A stretch of DNA of 64,000 nucleotides from Gracilaria domingensis (taxonomy: Eukaryota; Rhodophyta; Florideophyceae; Gracilariales; Gracilariaceae): positions 1 through 64,000 of the forward strand of contig VCMS01000251.1 of the NCBI GenBank assembly GCA_022539475.1. Reading direction: 5' to 3'. Under the pieces are notes generated by a model. It saw only the letters and a program-made list of their open reading frames with translations, made no database searches and was not told where the DNA came from. The position numbers were made by a program, and so were the translations under genes. This document shows, piece after piece, positions 33,370 to 43,337 of this stretch (within the stretch, counting starts at the first letter, position 1; each line of letters starts with the position of its first letter).

Positions 33370-34530
33370 CTAGAAGTTTACAAGAGCCGCCGTGTCACTC
33401 CTGAAGTGTAGGGCTATCTCTCTCATGTACGTATGTTGCAATCGTTCTGGGGATGTGTTCATTTGGAACGCAATCTTCTTGAGCAAAGCTGCTTCATTTA
33501 CATTCTCGAAAACTTGGCTTACATGATACTTTTTGTGTATCATGGAGGCGTAACTTTGCCAAAAATCGATCTTCGTCACACAGCAAGGGTTTTCATTGTG
33601 CGAACTCATAAATTTCTGGGGTGCTGGTGTAATTTGTGAAGGTGTCAGCAGTTTTGCGGTGCTTGCGTGAATCAAGAGTGGCTTCACTGGCCTACACTCA
33701 GCACTACCGAACCTCTTCATTATCGCTGGACGAAAAATTTCGATGTGAAACCTCCACTATGGTATCACTGTCGCAGGTAAAATCAACAGGACGACTGCCT
33801 GTTTCGTCTGTTTGTGTTAGGACGGCGCCTATGCCCGTCCCTGAAGCATCACATGTGCCAAATTGGTAAGGCATTAGCTTTTGATGCTATCATGTAAAGG
33901 TTCGAGTCCTTGGTCAAAAACACATTGCATTCAAACAAAACCAAAGTCCAAACACAACAGTAAGTAGTTAGCATTACTTTCAGCACCAGCGTTCTCATCA
34001 GCGAGAAGTGCTATCAAATATAGGGAACTTTCATAGAATCAAAACATTATGTACTTAGGACATTTCCGATGTGAGTAGATATAGAGGTTGTGGGTTGGCC
34101 TGAAGTTTTGTTAAAGATTTTGCAAAGATAGAAGTACTGCTCGTACTCAAATTTGCTCGGTAGTTGAAGCTGACTCCATACTTGCGGTCTTTGACCTCCG
34201 GAAGCCAGCCCAAGCAGAGCAATAATGTTCACAGACCAATTCGCTTCATATGAGCATACTACCGACGCAGAATCGCTCATGGTCTCTCCTTTGGCCAATC
34301 GCAGTTGTCAGGCAGCCCACATTTTCTTGATCTGTCTGAGAAGACCTCACGCCGCTGACTGCAGCCATCTTAAAATGTCATCATGAAAAGTTGGGAACGA
34401 GAGCGCGCACTTTCCTTGATCGCGTCTTACGGTTCCCTTCGAGCCTACTGCTTTCCCACCGTCAAAGCAATTCCTCGCCGACTTCCCTTGAGAAATGCCG
34501 CGTTCAAATAAACTGCAATGCACCAACATG
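33370..34530 (-). pseudogene. Decayed tyrosine-recombinase-like gene (copy 3)
   Basis: Broken pieces on the minus strand align in order with copy 1. Upstream is a segment like its pre-catalytic region (ISQGKSARNCFDGGK), then NIIALLGLASGGQRPQVW (34120-34260) with the first Arg retained, then PLLIHASTAKLLTPSQI (about 33640-33700), matching PLLFHTRTG-LTSSHI, and finally FWQSYASMIHKKY and MNTSPERLQHTYM near the 3' end. The box that contains Arg in copies 1 and 2 (LRTSFAT, LRSSFAT) reads FWQSYAS here, so the second Arg is lost. Stops and frame changes separate the pieces. A tRNA-like sequence lies inside the relic. Confidence 0.75.
33848..33920 (+). other. tRNA-Gln(TTG)-like relic
   Basis: A D-arm-like GCCAAATTGGTAAGGC, an anticodon arm with loop TTTTGAT (anticodon TTG) and stem with four of five pairs, and a T-arm with GGTTCGAGTCC follow in correct order. 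The acceptor stem does not pair. It is probably a decayed organelle-type or nuclear tRNA copy; a working gene is unlikely. Confidence 0.5.
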
Positions 34531-35205
34531 CCGGAGAAAGAGAATACAGGTATGAAGTTAGAGTGGCCATCTGTTTCTCCAAAGGAAAATTTTGAAGTTA
34601 GTATTGATGGGCACGATGAGATTAAAGTTATGCTCGAACTGTATTTGTGTGAATATCGAGATTGTTCACTGGAAATTCAATATCAAACAATTTACTCCAA
34701 CTCGTATTGCTTCTTATTATTTCAATATTTACCTTGAGATTTTCCGAGTTGATATTATTCATAGATGCATGTCAACCTTTCAGCGGCTTTCCTTCATTTT
34801 TAGATCGTACTAGGAATATTATTTTGCACGTCATAATTTTTCTTCATTGAACGTCTTGTACGCTCTTCTCAACAATAATGAACTATGTCCAACGAGAACT
34901 ACTCCTCAATATCTATATTAATATCTCTTGTTTATCATGTAAAGAACTATCTCCATCACTTCAATATTTCGATTTCCTTTTAAATTTTTTGCAACTTTTC
35001 TGCGAATTATATTAAATTGCTTTCTGTCTGTTTCTCTTCCGTATTCATGTGCTGTAATTATTAACCTATAGTTAGGGCATTGCGTTCTGTCCTTTTCATT
35101 CATTGTTTATCTGTCGCATAACGCGGAGCTAGCGAATTTGGGCACCTTGCCTGTCTAGCCAGTGACCTACGGCGTAGAAACGAAAACACATATATTATAG
35201 ATTAT

Positions 35206-35223
35206 AGAACCCCTAATCCCCTT
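35206..35223 (+). repeat. Single AGAACCCCTAATCCCCTT boundary motif
   Basis: Sequence composition changes abruptly here, from AT-rich to GC-rich CGCGCGGTCTGAACGGCC. The 18-mer matches the end of the repeat run at 29825-29850, allowing for one extra repeat unit there. Confidence 0.5.
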
Positions 35224-35776
35224 CGCGCGGTCTGAACGGCCGCGAGAGCTCGAAGCGAGCCAGCTCTGCTGGGGCGCGAGGAGCGCCTGAGTGTTCAGCG
35301 GCCTCGTGCTGGGCTCGCACGTGGCCAAAGTGTGCTTAGGTGCACAACACCCCCCTCCTTTGTGATGACGGGGGTAAGTTCCGGGGCAGCAACAACTCCA
35401 GAAAAGCAGTAAACTTATCTGAGTTCAGGCTCCAAGATTGCATGGCTGGCCGGTTGATTGCCTCTGGAACCCGGTTTGGTCTCGCAAAAAGCTAGATTCG
35501 TTAGTTATACATGCGCTGTGTGCTTAGTTGCAGAACGGCAGCACGCGGAACAAGCGCAATCAGTATGAGATCGCCGCCGTTAAGATTGGAAAAAGTAGAA
35601 TCCTTTTCAGCAGTACAAGGGGCCTTGGCCGCCGGCTAGTGGGCTTCGCAAACTTCTATTAGGCTGACCGCGTTTGTCCGTCTACCCATAGATAGTTGTG
35701 GGCGGGAGCGGCAGCCGTCCCCAAGCCCGTCTGTCCATAGACGGTTCTAGGACAGTGCCGGGCAAGGCCAGAAAAG

Positions 35777-36190
35777 ATGAGTCAACTAGTTACGCTGCGT
35801 CCTGCTGTTCGTAGGCACTTTAGCGGGCACGGAGAAGCACACCGTGAGCGGCATCAGAGACCAGATGATCACCTGGCGTCCATCGAAGCTCGTGTTCTAT
35901 GGAATAATGCCCGCTACATGCCGAAAAAACGATCGATATGCGGGAGAGGTAAATTGCAAATCGAGGAATCTTGGCTTACTGGAATTGTGAGGAAAAGGTT
36001 ACGAAGAGCGGCAAAAGAACAAAAGGTGCGCTATAAACCTCATCCATATCTTGAAGATCATGAAACCGCTTGGCACATTGCTGTAATCGTGAACATAGTG
36101 CGGGCGGATAATTGTGCGCGCCTGCGGTTTAGACTAAAGCACGCTAGCGGTGAGAGCAGACTTATTCGGCTTGAGAAGTTGTCTCGATAG
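35777..36190 (+). CDS. Unidentified 137-codon ORF
   Basis: Basic protein with a plausible mixed composition (MPKKRSICGRGKL, WLTGIVRKRLRRAAKEQK, HPYLEDHETAWHIAVIV). No family recognised. It lies 250 bp upstream of recombinase copy 2 on the same strand and might be a passenger of the same element or a chance frame. Confidence 0.3.
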   Translation: MSQLVTLRPAVRRHFSGHGEAHRERHQRPDDHLASIEARVLWNNARYMPKKRSICGRGKLQIEESWLTGIVRKRLRRAAKEQKVRYKPHPYLEDHETAWHIAVIVNIVRADNCARLRFRLKHASGESRLIRLEKLSR

Positions 36191-36437
36191 GGAGGCCCCG
36201 TCATCGCGAAGTGGTGCAAGTCTTGTCCTGGGCGCGTGCTTGGCTCCCATGTAGGCCGCTACATGACTCAAGAATCTCGTCCTCTTCTAAAACTTTTTGA
36301 CAAGGAAAGCTGCGGTCTCCAAGAGCTTCTGTACCGCACGTTCTTTAATAAAAGTTACCTTCGTTCTTCGTTTGTTCATGTGTTCATGCAAATCGGTTTT
36401 ATTCTGTCTGCAGAACGCTCACAAGTATACGTGGTGA

Positions 36438-38344
36438 ATGATGGACATCATCAACTTGGTGTCTGAAGATGACGACGACAATCGTTTTCAGAGTGATGCT
36501 GAACAAACTTCTGAGACTCCAAAGAACAACCGTGGTACACAAGAGTCGCAAAAACGCAGAACTACTGGGGGAATTTCGTCAACCCAAAGCGTGCGCGAGG
36601 ATCAGGAAGATGAAATAATTCCCGCTTTCGCACTACCTACTTATAACAAGAAGCGCGTTTGTCGAGCACGAGACTTGCCCGATCTGTTTACAGCTTCCGA
36701 TACGGATTCTGAGAGAGTTTTTCGCAAAAAGCGTCGCCGTTTAGTGCGTCGCAATTTATTGCCAGAACTTTCCGAACTGAAGGAAACCGACGAGTCTCTC
36801 CCCACCATTTCGCAAGATGGAGAAACTAATTCAGTTAATCTGGACCGCGTTCTGGCTGCTCAAGAAGCAAGACTTTCAGACTCTTTCAAAAAGGCAATTC
36901 CCAACATATGTCGTCCTCGTAGGGCTTCCGTCAGCCGTTCTTCGAATATTGACTCTTTGGAAGACGGTAAGAAGCTTTGGGAGCTGATGGTCAGGGTCAA
37001 AGAGCAGCTGTTTTCAGATTACTTTACCAGCGAGGAAGCCCGTCTCGTTTTACCAAGCTGTCAGTCGGAACAAAATGGTGACAGAAATCATTACGATGGA
37101 CTAGATGTCGATGAAAGGAACTGCATTGATATCAAGAAAGTTTATGAAGATAAGTATCTCGTTAAGCGTGCCATTGCCGGTGCGAAAACGACGCAGCACA
37201 GTTTGGTTAAGACTATTGCCGGTCAAGTAATGAGGTGGGCAATAGTAGCCAAGGCGATGGAAAAGAACGATGGATGGAAAGCAGGAAGTTTGTTCTGGCT
37301 TTTGCAGAACTACAAGCTCATAAAGTGTCTTGTACGACACTTTTCCATAATCTATGCAAACAACACGACTGCATCAAAATGTGCCTCTCTTCGCGTTTCA
37401 ATCGAGTATGCACTTCTAGACGCTAGTAATCAAGAGAATGAGAAGGAAATGAAGAAACTGATTCAATTCCTGAATCAGTTTAAGGCCAGTTCACGCACGG
37501 CAGCGCGAAAGGAAAAGTACGAGCAGCGATTAATTGACTTTCATGAAGACCCTCGCTGTGTGGTTAAGGATGCCGAAGTGAAAAAAGGATACCGAACTGC
37601 AATTCATGTGCTACATGACGTAAGGACGTTCCATGGCAAGTGCCAGGAGAACATGGAGATCTTTCGCAAACTGTTGTACAATGGAAAGCGAAACATGGCG
37701 CAAAAGTGGAGTATAAACCTACTTGCTGCGATTATGCTTGAAGGAGGTGGTCAGCGTCCGGAGGCGTACGCCAATCTACGGGTCCCTACGGAGTTGGAAC
37801 TGAGTCGTGTAACTAATTCCGAGTTTGGAAGCTATCTTGCTTTGCGCCCATGGTTTGAGAAGCGTCCCAGGGACTTTCTATTTCCGATCGTGATGTTACC
37901 AGCTAAGATGAAACCGATTATCAAATTGCATGTTGAAGTGGTGACACCGATCATTCTAGCGCAGGCGGAAATTGTTGAAGAAGACGTGGATGCGGAAGAC
38001 ACGATTTATTATTGCACACTCAGGATGGCAATTATCTAACATCTCGTTTGATTACTAGGTCATTCCGCGCATTCATGTGCAATCAAGACAGGAAGTTCAG
38101 TACGATCAGTTCAACGAATTTAAGAAGCAGCTTTGCTACTGCAATGGTGGATAAGTTCAAGAAGAAGAAGTTCGCCGAAGATTTGACTCAAGATGAGTTT
38201 TTGAGGCATCTTTCTCGTCGCATGAACACTTCTATTGAAATGCTGAAGGATTTGTACGTGATGAAATTACGCGAGGACTATGAGGAGGGGGTCAAAATAG
38301 CGATGAAGTACTTGTCGTTGACGGTTGGTGAAGGTGATGAGTAG
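36438..38344 (+). CDS. Divergent tyrosine-recombinase-like protein (copy 2), one frameshift
   Basis: About 635 codons in two overlapping frames that join near 37,990-38,010. Homology to copy 1 is extensive: KKLWELM-DYFTS, GQVMRWAIVAKAMEKNDGW (copy 1: GQFMRWAIASGALKKNEGW), GGGQRPEAY with the first Arg, LLLHTQDGNYLTS, LRSSFATAMV with the second Arg, and MNTSIEMLKDLYVM with the candidate Tyr. The N-terminus is shorter and acidic (SEDDDDNR) and the long acidic tail of copy 1 is absent. The frameshift lies just before the HTQDG region. No Ulp1-like gene neighbours this copy, so it is either a different subtype or a solo remnant. Confidence 0.7.
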
Positions 38345-38739
38345 TGTAGAATGGTTTAATGATATTTGTTTGATGTAGTACTGCTTGCAATGAGTAATAA
38401 AAGTCCTTGAGTAAGGGTTGCAGCTTCCCCAAAGACGGCAAAACTGCGGAAGAGGATGGACGAACGATAAACATTCCCGCAATGGCAATCAGACCGGACA
38501 GGTATGATATCAATGCCTTCTCGCTCTCCTTCTACTTTTCAAGTTTAGAAAAGTGCGGTCGCACAGCTCTTTGTATTTCTGGCTCGCCGGTCGGGCTCTT
38601 GTTAGTTGTCCCTCTGTGCAAAACGGCATTTTCATCGAGAGGCTTCATCAAAAGTCGCATGTCCTTCATTTGTGTGTGCGGGGGAATCGAGAGAATGGAG
38701 GGTGTGACAGGTGGACCATATAACTGCAAAATGTGTGCT

Positions 38740-39285
38740 TTACTTGCTAGTCAGTAGCTGGTTTGGCAGTTGCTTGTATGCGCTCGTTTTGATATAACGT
38801 AGATTGAGATGGATTCTTCTGTAATGACGAATCATATCTCTTTGGCTGAAACTCTAAACCGAAGGAAAGAAGCAAAACAAGTGAGATAAAGTCAGAGAAA
38901 GCTCAAGGTTTACGTAGAAGAGATGAGAACGTACCTTGTTGCAGCCGGGGTGGTGGCAATACACTTGCTTTCCTTGATGGGTTACCCTCCGATGGCGATT
39001 GAGCTTGCCCTTGGTGCTGAATTTAGAGCCGCAGAGCTTGCAGAAGACCGTGGCTCGATTGGTTTTGACGCGCGGCGCACGCGTATTCCTCTGCGAGAGC
39101 CCTCTAATGATGGCTTCCATGGTGTGGCCGAAATTATCGGCGTCCATCAAATGATAGTAGCGGTTGGATGCCGAAGAGACGTTCTCGGCGGTGAGCTGCA
39201 TCGTGATGAACGGGTAGTACGCGGTGCCAGGGACAGGCACATGATCGGAGGGCGCAAAATGCGCGTGGTTTGGGTGGTGGCTCAT
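38740..39285 (-). CDS. Two-finger C2H2 zinc-finger protein, two exons
   Basis: Exon 1 runs from the ATG at 39285 to 38935 and exon 2 from 38853 to the TAA at 38740-38742, giving about 154 residues. Finger 1 is CKLCGSKF-RHRRVTH (C-x2-C-x12-H-x4-H). Finger 2 is split by the intron: exon 1 ends YCHHPGCNK directly before GTACGT, and exon 2 begins SFSQRDMIRHYRRIH after TTTAG. Removing the 81-bp GT-AG intron (38854-38934, phase 0) rebuilds the finger, which is strong evidence for the splice. The N-terminus is His/Pro-rich. Likely a nuclear nucleic-acid-binding protein; its target is unknown. The longer frame upstream of the chosen ATG has no conserved feature. Confidence 0.8.
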
Positions 39286-39361
39286 TGTGCGGAAGGCACA
39301 AAGCAGACGTAGCAGTCGCAGCAGCAGCAGCGGTTGCAGCAGCAGCGACGGCATAAGTGGT

Positions 39362-40180
39362 TCACAGGTGGGCGCGACGCGGCAAAAGGCGTAGAAAAAA
39401 GGTGAAGCGTGTGCGCGGCGGCGGCGCAGTAAAGGCGCCTCGACCAATAAAGGCGTGCGAGTGCGGCGGCGTGCGCGCCGCGCACTTAAATGTAGGGCTG
39501 TACGCGCACGGTACACGTACCGTCGTAAATGTACAAAGTGCTTGTACAGGTACTCTGGTACGTATACCGTTGGCGTAAAGCGCTTCGTATGCCTCCTGTC
39601 GCACTTTCTGCCGCTGGGCAACGCAACGAAGTAAAGCGTGCTGATCATATCCAGCTGAGAGGAAAATAGCACTGAGCTGGCTCCTTGCGTCGCGCAGCAG
39701 AGAGCGGACGCGCAGGCCGCGGTACCGCACGAGAAAAATCTCCAGCTGGCGCGCAAACGTCACCGGCCGACGGTCGCTGAGGTTCATGCGCAGCGCGGCG
39801 TCGAGCTCGAACGCGGGGAAGTCGCACGCCAGCACGAACATGGAGCGCACGGGCAGGTGGTGCAGCAGCTTTGCGCACAGCGCCTGGAACGCGGCGTGCG
39901 ACGGCGACGGCAACGGCAGCGACAGCGACAGCCGCGGGGGCAGCGCGCCGTATTGCGGCCCGTGCTTGGCGCGGCGCAGCGGCGGAGCGCGTCGACGTCG
40001 GTGTCGTCGCACGCGGGCGCAGCGGTGGTTGTGGTGGCGACCAGACGCCATGGCGCCTTGCGCCACGCCGCCGCGGCCGACAGCTGTAGCGCGGTGTCCG
40101 TCTGTCCTTTTTGGCGCGCTTGCGAGCGCGGGAAAGGCACCAAAAACATTTTTGAAACTGCAAATGGCAACGGCGTGCAT
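39362..40180 (-). CDS. Unidentified GC-rich ORF, divergent with next gene
   Basis: A 272-codon frame starting MHAVAICSF. The middle reads like real protein (FQALCAKLLHHLPVRSMF, FARQLEIFLVRYRGLRV, SQLSAIFLSAGYDQH) with alternating hydrophobic and basic residues, but I recognise no family. The last 70 codons look less protein-like, and a GTATAC near 39,565 could be a donor ending an exon. The 24-bp gap to the plus-strand ATG at 40204 suggests a shared GC-rich promoter region. Competing frames across this CG-rich block are open by composition, so confidence is limited. Confidence 0.35.
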   Translation of the reverse strand: MHAVAICSFKNVFGAFPALASAPKRTDGHRATAVGRGGVAQGAMASGRHHNHRCARVRRHRRRRAPPLRRAKHGPQYGALPPRLSLSLPLPSPSHAAFQALCAKLLHHLPVRSMFVLACDFPAFELDAALRMNLSDRRPVTFARQLEIFLVRYRGLRVRSLLRDARSQLSAIFLSAGYDQHALLRCVAQRQKVRQEAYEALYANGIRTRVPVQALCTFTTVRVPCAYSPTFKCAARTPPHSHAFIGRGAFTAPPPRTRFTFFLRLLPRRAHL

Positions 40181-40203
40181 CCACTACCGGCGGCACCGAG
40201 ATA

Positions 40204-41145
40204 ATGCTTCGTCTCTCCCATCGGCCGCATCATCAACATCATCATCATCATCATGGCCGCCGCGCCGCCGCCGCCGCCGCCGCCCACGCGCCGTCGATCC
40301 CCTGTCTCTACGCGTCGCTGCCCGACGCCGCCAGCGCCGACCTGCAGGTCGTGGTGCATTTTGCGCTCGTGATCCGCGCCGTCATCCAGCTGCAGCCTGC
40401 CACGCTGCCGTACCCGCACATGGAGCTCTCCCTACTCTGCGCGCGAAGAATTCCGTACCGCCTGCTCACCTCGCACGTCGACAAGCTCTCCCATGGCGCC
40501 GCGCACCGCGTGCGCATGCGGCTGGAGCTGCTGTGTCCCGCGCAGCCGCCAGCGTGCTGCGCGAGCTCGTGGAGCAGTTGGTCGCCGACGGAAACGTTCG
40601 CCGCGAGTGTATGGCGCACAACCTGGTCGCCCCGTTTGTGCACGCGCGTGCGTCGCTGCACGACTCCACCCGCCGCACGTTTTTGTAGCTGACGGGCGCG
40701 GAGGAGCTCAGTGAGCGCTTTGTCGTGGGCCCACGCCGCGTGGTGGCCGCCGAGCGTGACTTCAAACAGCTTTTCAATGAGCTGTCCGCAACTCTGCAAC
40801 GCGCCAATGTCGTCGCTGCCTCGTGGCTCTCGTGCAGGTTTGAGCACTCAGCAGAGCAGCCAACTTGGCTGCTCTGAAGACATGATGGCGAACGCCAACT
40901 TCACCAGAGCTTACACCATCCACCACAGTTGGGACCAACATCATGAGGGAAGTGCATCTGACGCATCTGCTTCCACCGCCAGCGAGCGCGCCGACCGCTC
41001 GTTAACGTCTGAAAGCAACTGGCAACAAAATGAGCACAGCGACGACAGCGAAGGAGAACCCAGTCAACAGCAACAAACCAGTGATGAAGAATGGCTGCAG
41101 GTGGAAGCGTTTCGTCGCCGGAAAGTCAACGCGCCTCGCTCTTAG
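40204..41145 (+). pseudogene. Unidentified gene, frame broken at three places
   Basis: The frame starting MLRLSHRPHHQHHHHHHG has a His and Ala run, then a protein-like stretch (LQVVVHFALVIRAVIQLQ, LLTSHVDKLSH). Continuation needs a shift near 40,540 to SVLRELVEQLVADGNVRRE, passes a TAG at 40686, continues as LTGAEELSERFVVGPRRVV and RDFKQLFNELSATLQRANV, and shifts again near 40,850 into a Ser/Glu/Gln-rich tail ending RRRKVNAPRS. I do not recognise the family. Either a decayed gene or an indel-damaged one. Confidence 0.4.
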
Positions 41146-41485
41146 TGGCTGACACCACGTGAAGGCACAAACTATTTCGGCTCGCACGCTGCGTGCACAA
41201 AGACGTCTTAGTGCGCGAAATCAAATGTCGTCCTTATTCCACAAATCTACCAAATCTGACCGCCAGAAAAGGATGGAGAGGCGCGCTCGTAGCGCGCTAC
41301 AACCAAAGTGAACGCCCTTCATGGCCCCAAGTTATTTTTTTCTTTGTATGTTCGGCTCGAGCTCGCATGCGAGTGCCGTGTGTGCTCCAACGCATTCTTT
41401 TGTGAGCCATCGCCAAATATTATGAAGATGCCGCCCTGCCTGTGATAAAAAGATCAAAATTGATCATCGTATCTGTCTCACGTTA

Positions 41486-41993
41486 CTACTGGTCTTTACG
41501 TTGCTCAATCGCTATGAGAGCCACGCCGAGAAGACTCACTCGGAGTGTAGATTGATTTATTACCCACAGTTGAATCCCGCGCAACTTAAAGCTGGCCTCT
41601 ATGCACCATTGTGTTAATCTACTAAACGTTGTCACGACGGTGAGGTCAATGTTTACTTGTAGGCCAGACACAATGAAACGAAGGAGTTGTGGTGGCAATA
41701 AACTGATAATCTGCCGCTCGGTTCTCTGCGCGAAGCAGGTAAGGCACATCCCGACTGCCATCACTTCTTGTCCAATCTTGAACATTGTGCCTGAAACGAG
41801 TGCAGAAGCGCCAGAAGGTTCTCTTTGTCAACTTCGAATGCAGCACAGAAAAAGAAGTGAATTCCTCAATATATTTCTGAAGAGCAAGTTTGAAGTAGGG
41901 TATAATCACCATGTAGATATATCCATCCGCGATGTAGTTAGTACTCGTCACGTACATTCGTCTTTGCTTTTTTGTTTGCACGACCTGTTCCAT
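41486..41993 (-). pseudogene. Unidentified frame-shifted ORF
   Basis: Two overlapping minus frames (STNYIADGYIYMVIIPYF and, after a shift near 41,800, GTMFKIGQEVMAVGMCL through LLGVALIAIEQRKDQ) could form one hydrophobic product of about 165 residues, divergent from the coiled-coil gene. No family is recognised and coding status is weak. Confidence 0.25.
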
Positions 41994-42021
41994 CGTTTCC
42001 TGTCAATTCGCCCTCGTCACC

Positions 42022-43253
42022 ATGGCTACCGCCAGGTATTTCTCCACCAAGTCCATCAAGCTTCTTGCGGACGACATCAATTCAAATTTCGCAGAGACGA
42101 CCGTTGACAATTTTCTCAACACCCTCGCGAAGATCGACTCTCAAATTCATGAAGAATTCAGTGTCTTGAAGAACGATCTTTCCGTCGCTCATATTCAACT
42201 AGAGCAGGCGAATACTGGATGCAAAGCTTTGCAGATTGATAATGAAGCGTAGACCAAAGAAATCGCAAATTCTCAGCAAAACGTGCGACTATCACGGCTA
42301 CCAACGCCGTGCCAGCGCCTTCTACCCCACTACCCGCTTCTACTGCCGCTGTCAATTGTACTTGCTCCACTGTCAATGGTGAACATCAACCGTCTTGTGC
42401 ATTCATGCACGCTATCTTGGCAACTTCTAACCCGCAACGATTGGTACAACTGTTGTTGGCGAGGGAGAGGGCTTATCGTAATCCGCATGCACTCGTTCAA
42501 CGTCTCAAGCTAGACAACACCGAATTGCGAAGCTCCTACGACAATCTATGGTCACGCCATCCAAACCTTCATCAGAAGGACAGCCAAGGCGATAACAACA
42601 TTGAACACTTGTCAGTATGCCTTCAAAACGCCGGTCGCCAAGCTTTTGATGTGGCGACACATGTTGAAAAACGGCTTCAAATCACAGCACAGAACATCAA
42701 CAACTTCCGTCAATCTGTCAAACTCCGTTCGAAAGTCTCTCAGGATGCCAAGCAACCTATCATAGATGAATACGAACAAGACTCTGACAATGAAACGGAA
42801 CTTAACGTCACGGCGTGTGCAACGGCTGCAGATGAACTCATCGTAACTCCGGCGGCACAGAAAGTAGCCTATGACCGTCTGAAGAGTACCGTCATGGAAT
42901 TGACCAAGCATTTGGAACAAGGAGTTGAAAAGAGACAGCAGGAAACAGACGAGGTCAATAAGAAGCTCGATGACGCTGAAAACAAACTGAAGACGGCTCA
43001 GAATGATATCAAGCGCAAGGACTGTGAAGTCAGTGATTTGAAGAAGCAACTAACAAAGGTACTCGCAGAATATGAGGCCATATCTGTCGCTCACTCCTAC
43101 TCGAACGCTGAGTTATCAAGGATCAGGGCCACCAATCGAAAAAAGACAAAGGAGCGTCAATTGCTGGACAGAAACGATCGTCATGATCGACCTCACGCAC
43201 TTATGAACGCGTCAGAGAATCGCAATCATCTTCGCAAGATCCATTTTAGATGA
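42022..43253 (+). CDS. Coiled-coil protein, one frameshift
   Basis: The start ATG has strong context (CACCATGGC). The first frame (MATARYFSTKSIKLLADDIN to QIDNEA) stops at TAG 42250; the next frame is open from just before this stop (VDQRNRKFSAKRATI) and runs to 43253. One single-base shift near 42,247 joins them into about 410 codons. Heptad-rich segments occupy residues 30-70 and, most clearly, about 290-360 (VMELTKHLEQGVEKRQQ, KLDDAENKLKTAQNDIK, DLKKQLTKVLAEYEAI). The tail is basic. Likely a structural or scaffold protein; no family assigned. Confidence 0.6.
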
Positions 43254-43337
43254 CCTTGAAAAGTTATTTTATGGGTTCTTTTTGTCGTTTTGTTAATACC
43301 ACCAGGCACAAGAAGAGCGCTGCATGGCTTCTCAGCC

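Noticed and set aside
39786-40688. 300-codon plus frame and several minus frames across the GC-rich island
   Set aside because: Arg/Ala/Pro-rich composition typical of shadow frames in GC-rich coding DNA; only the 3' part (SVLRELVEQL onward) is used, as a continuation of the neighbouring relic.
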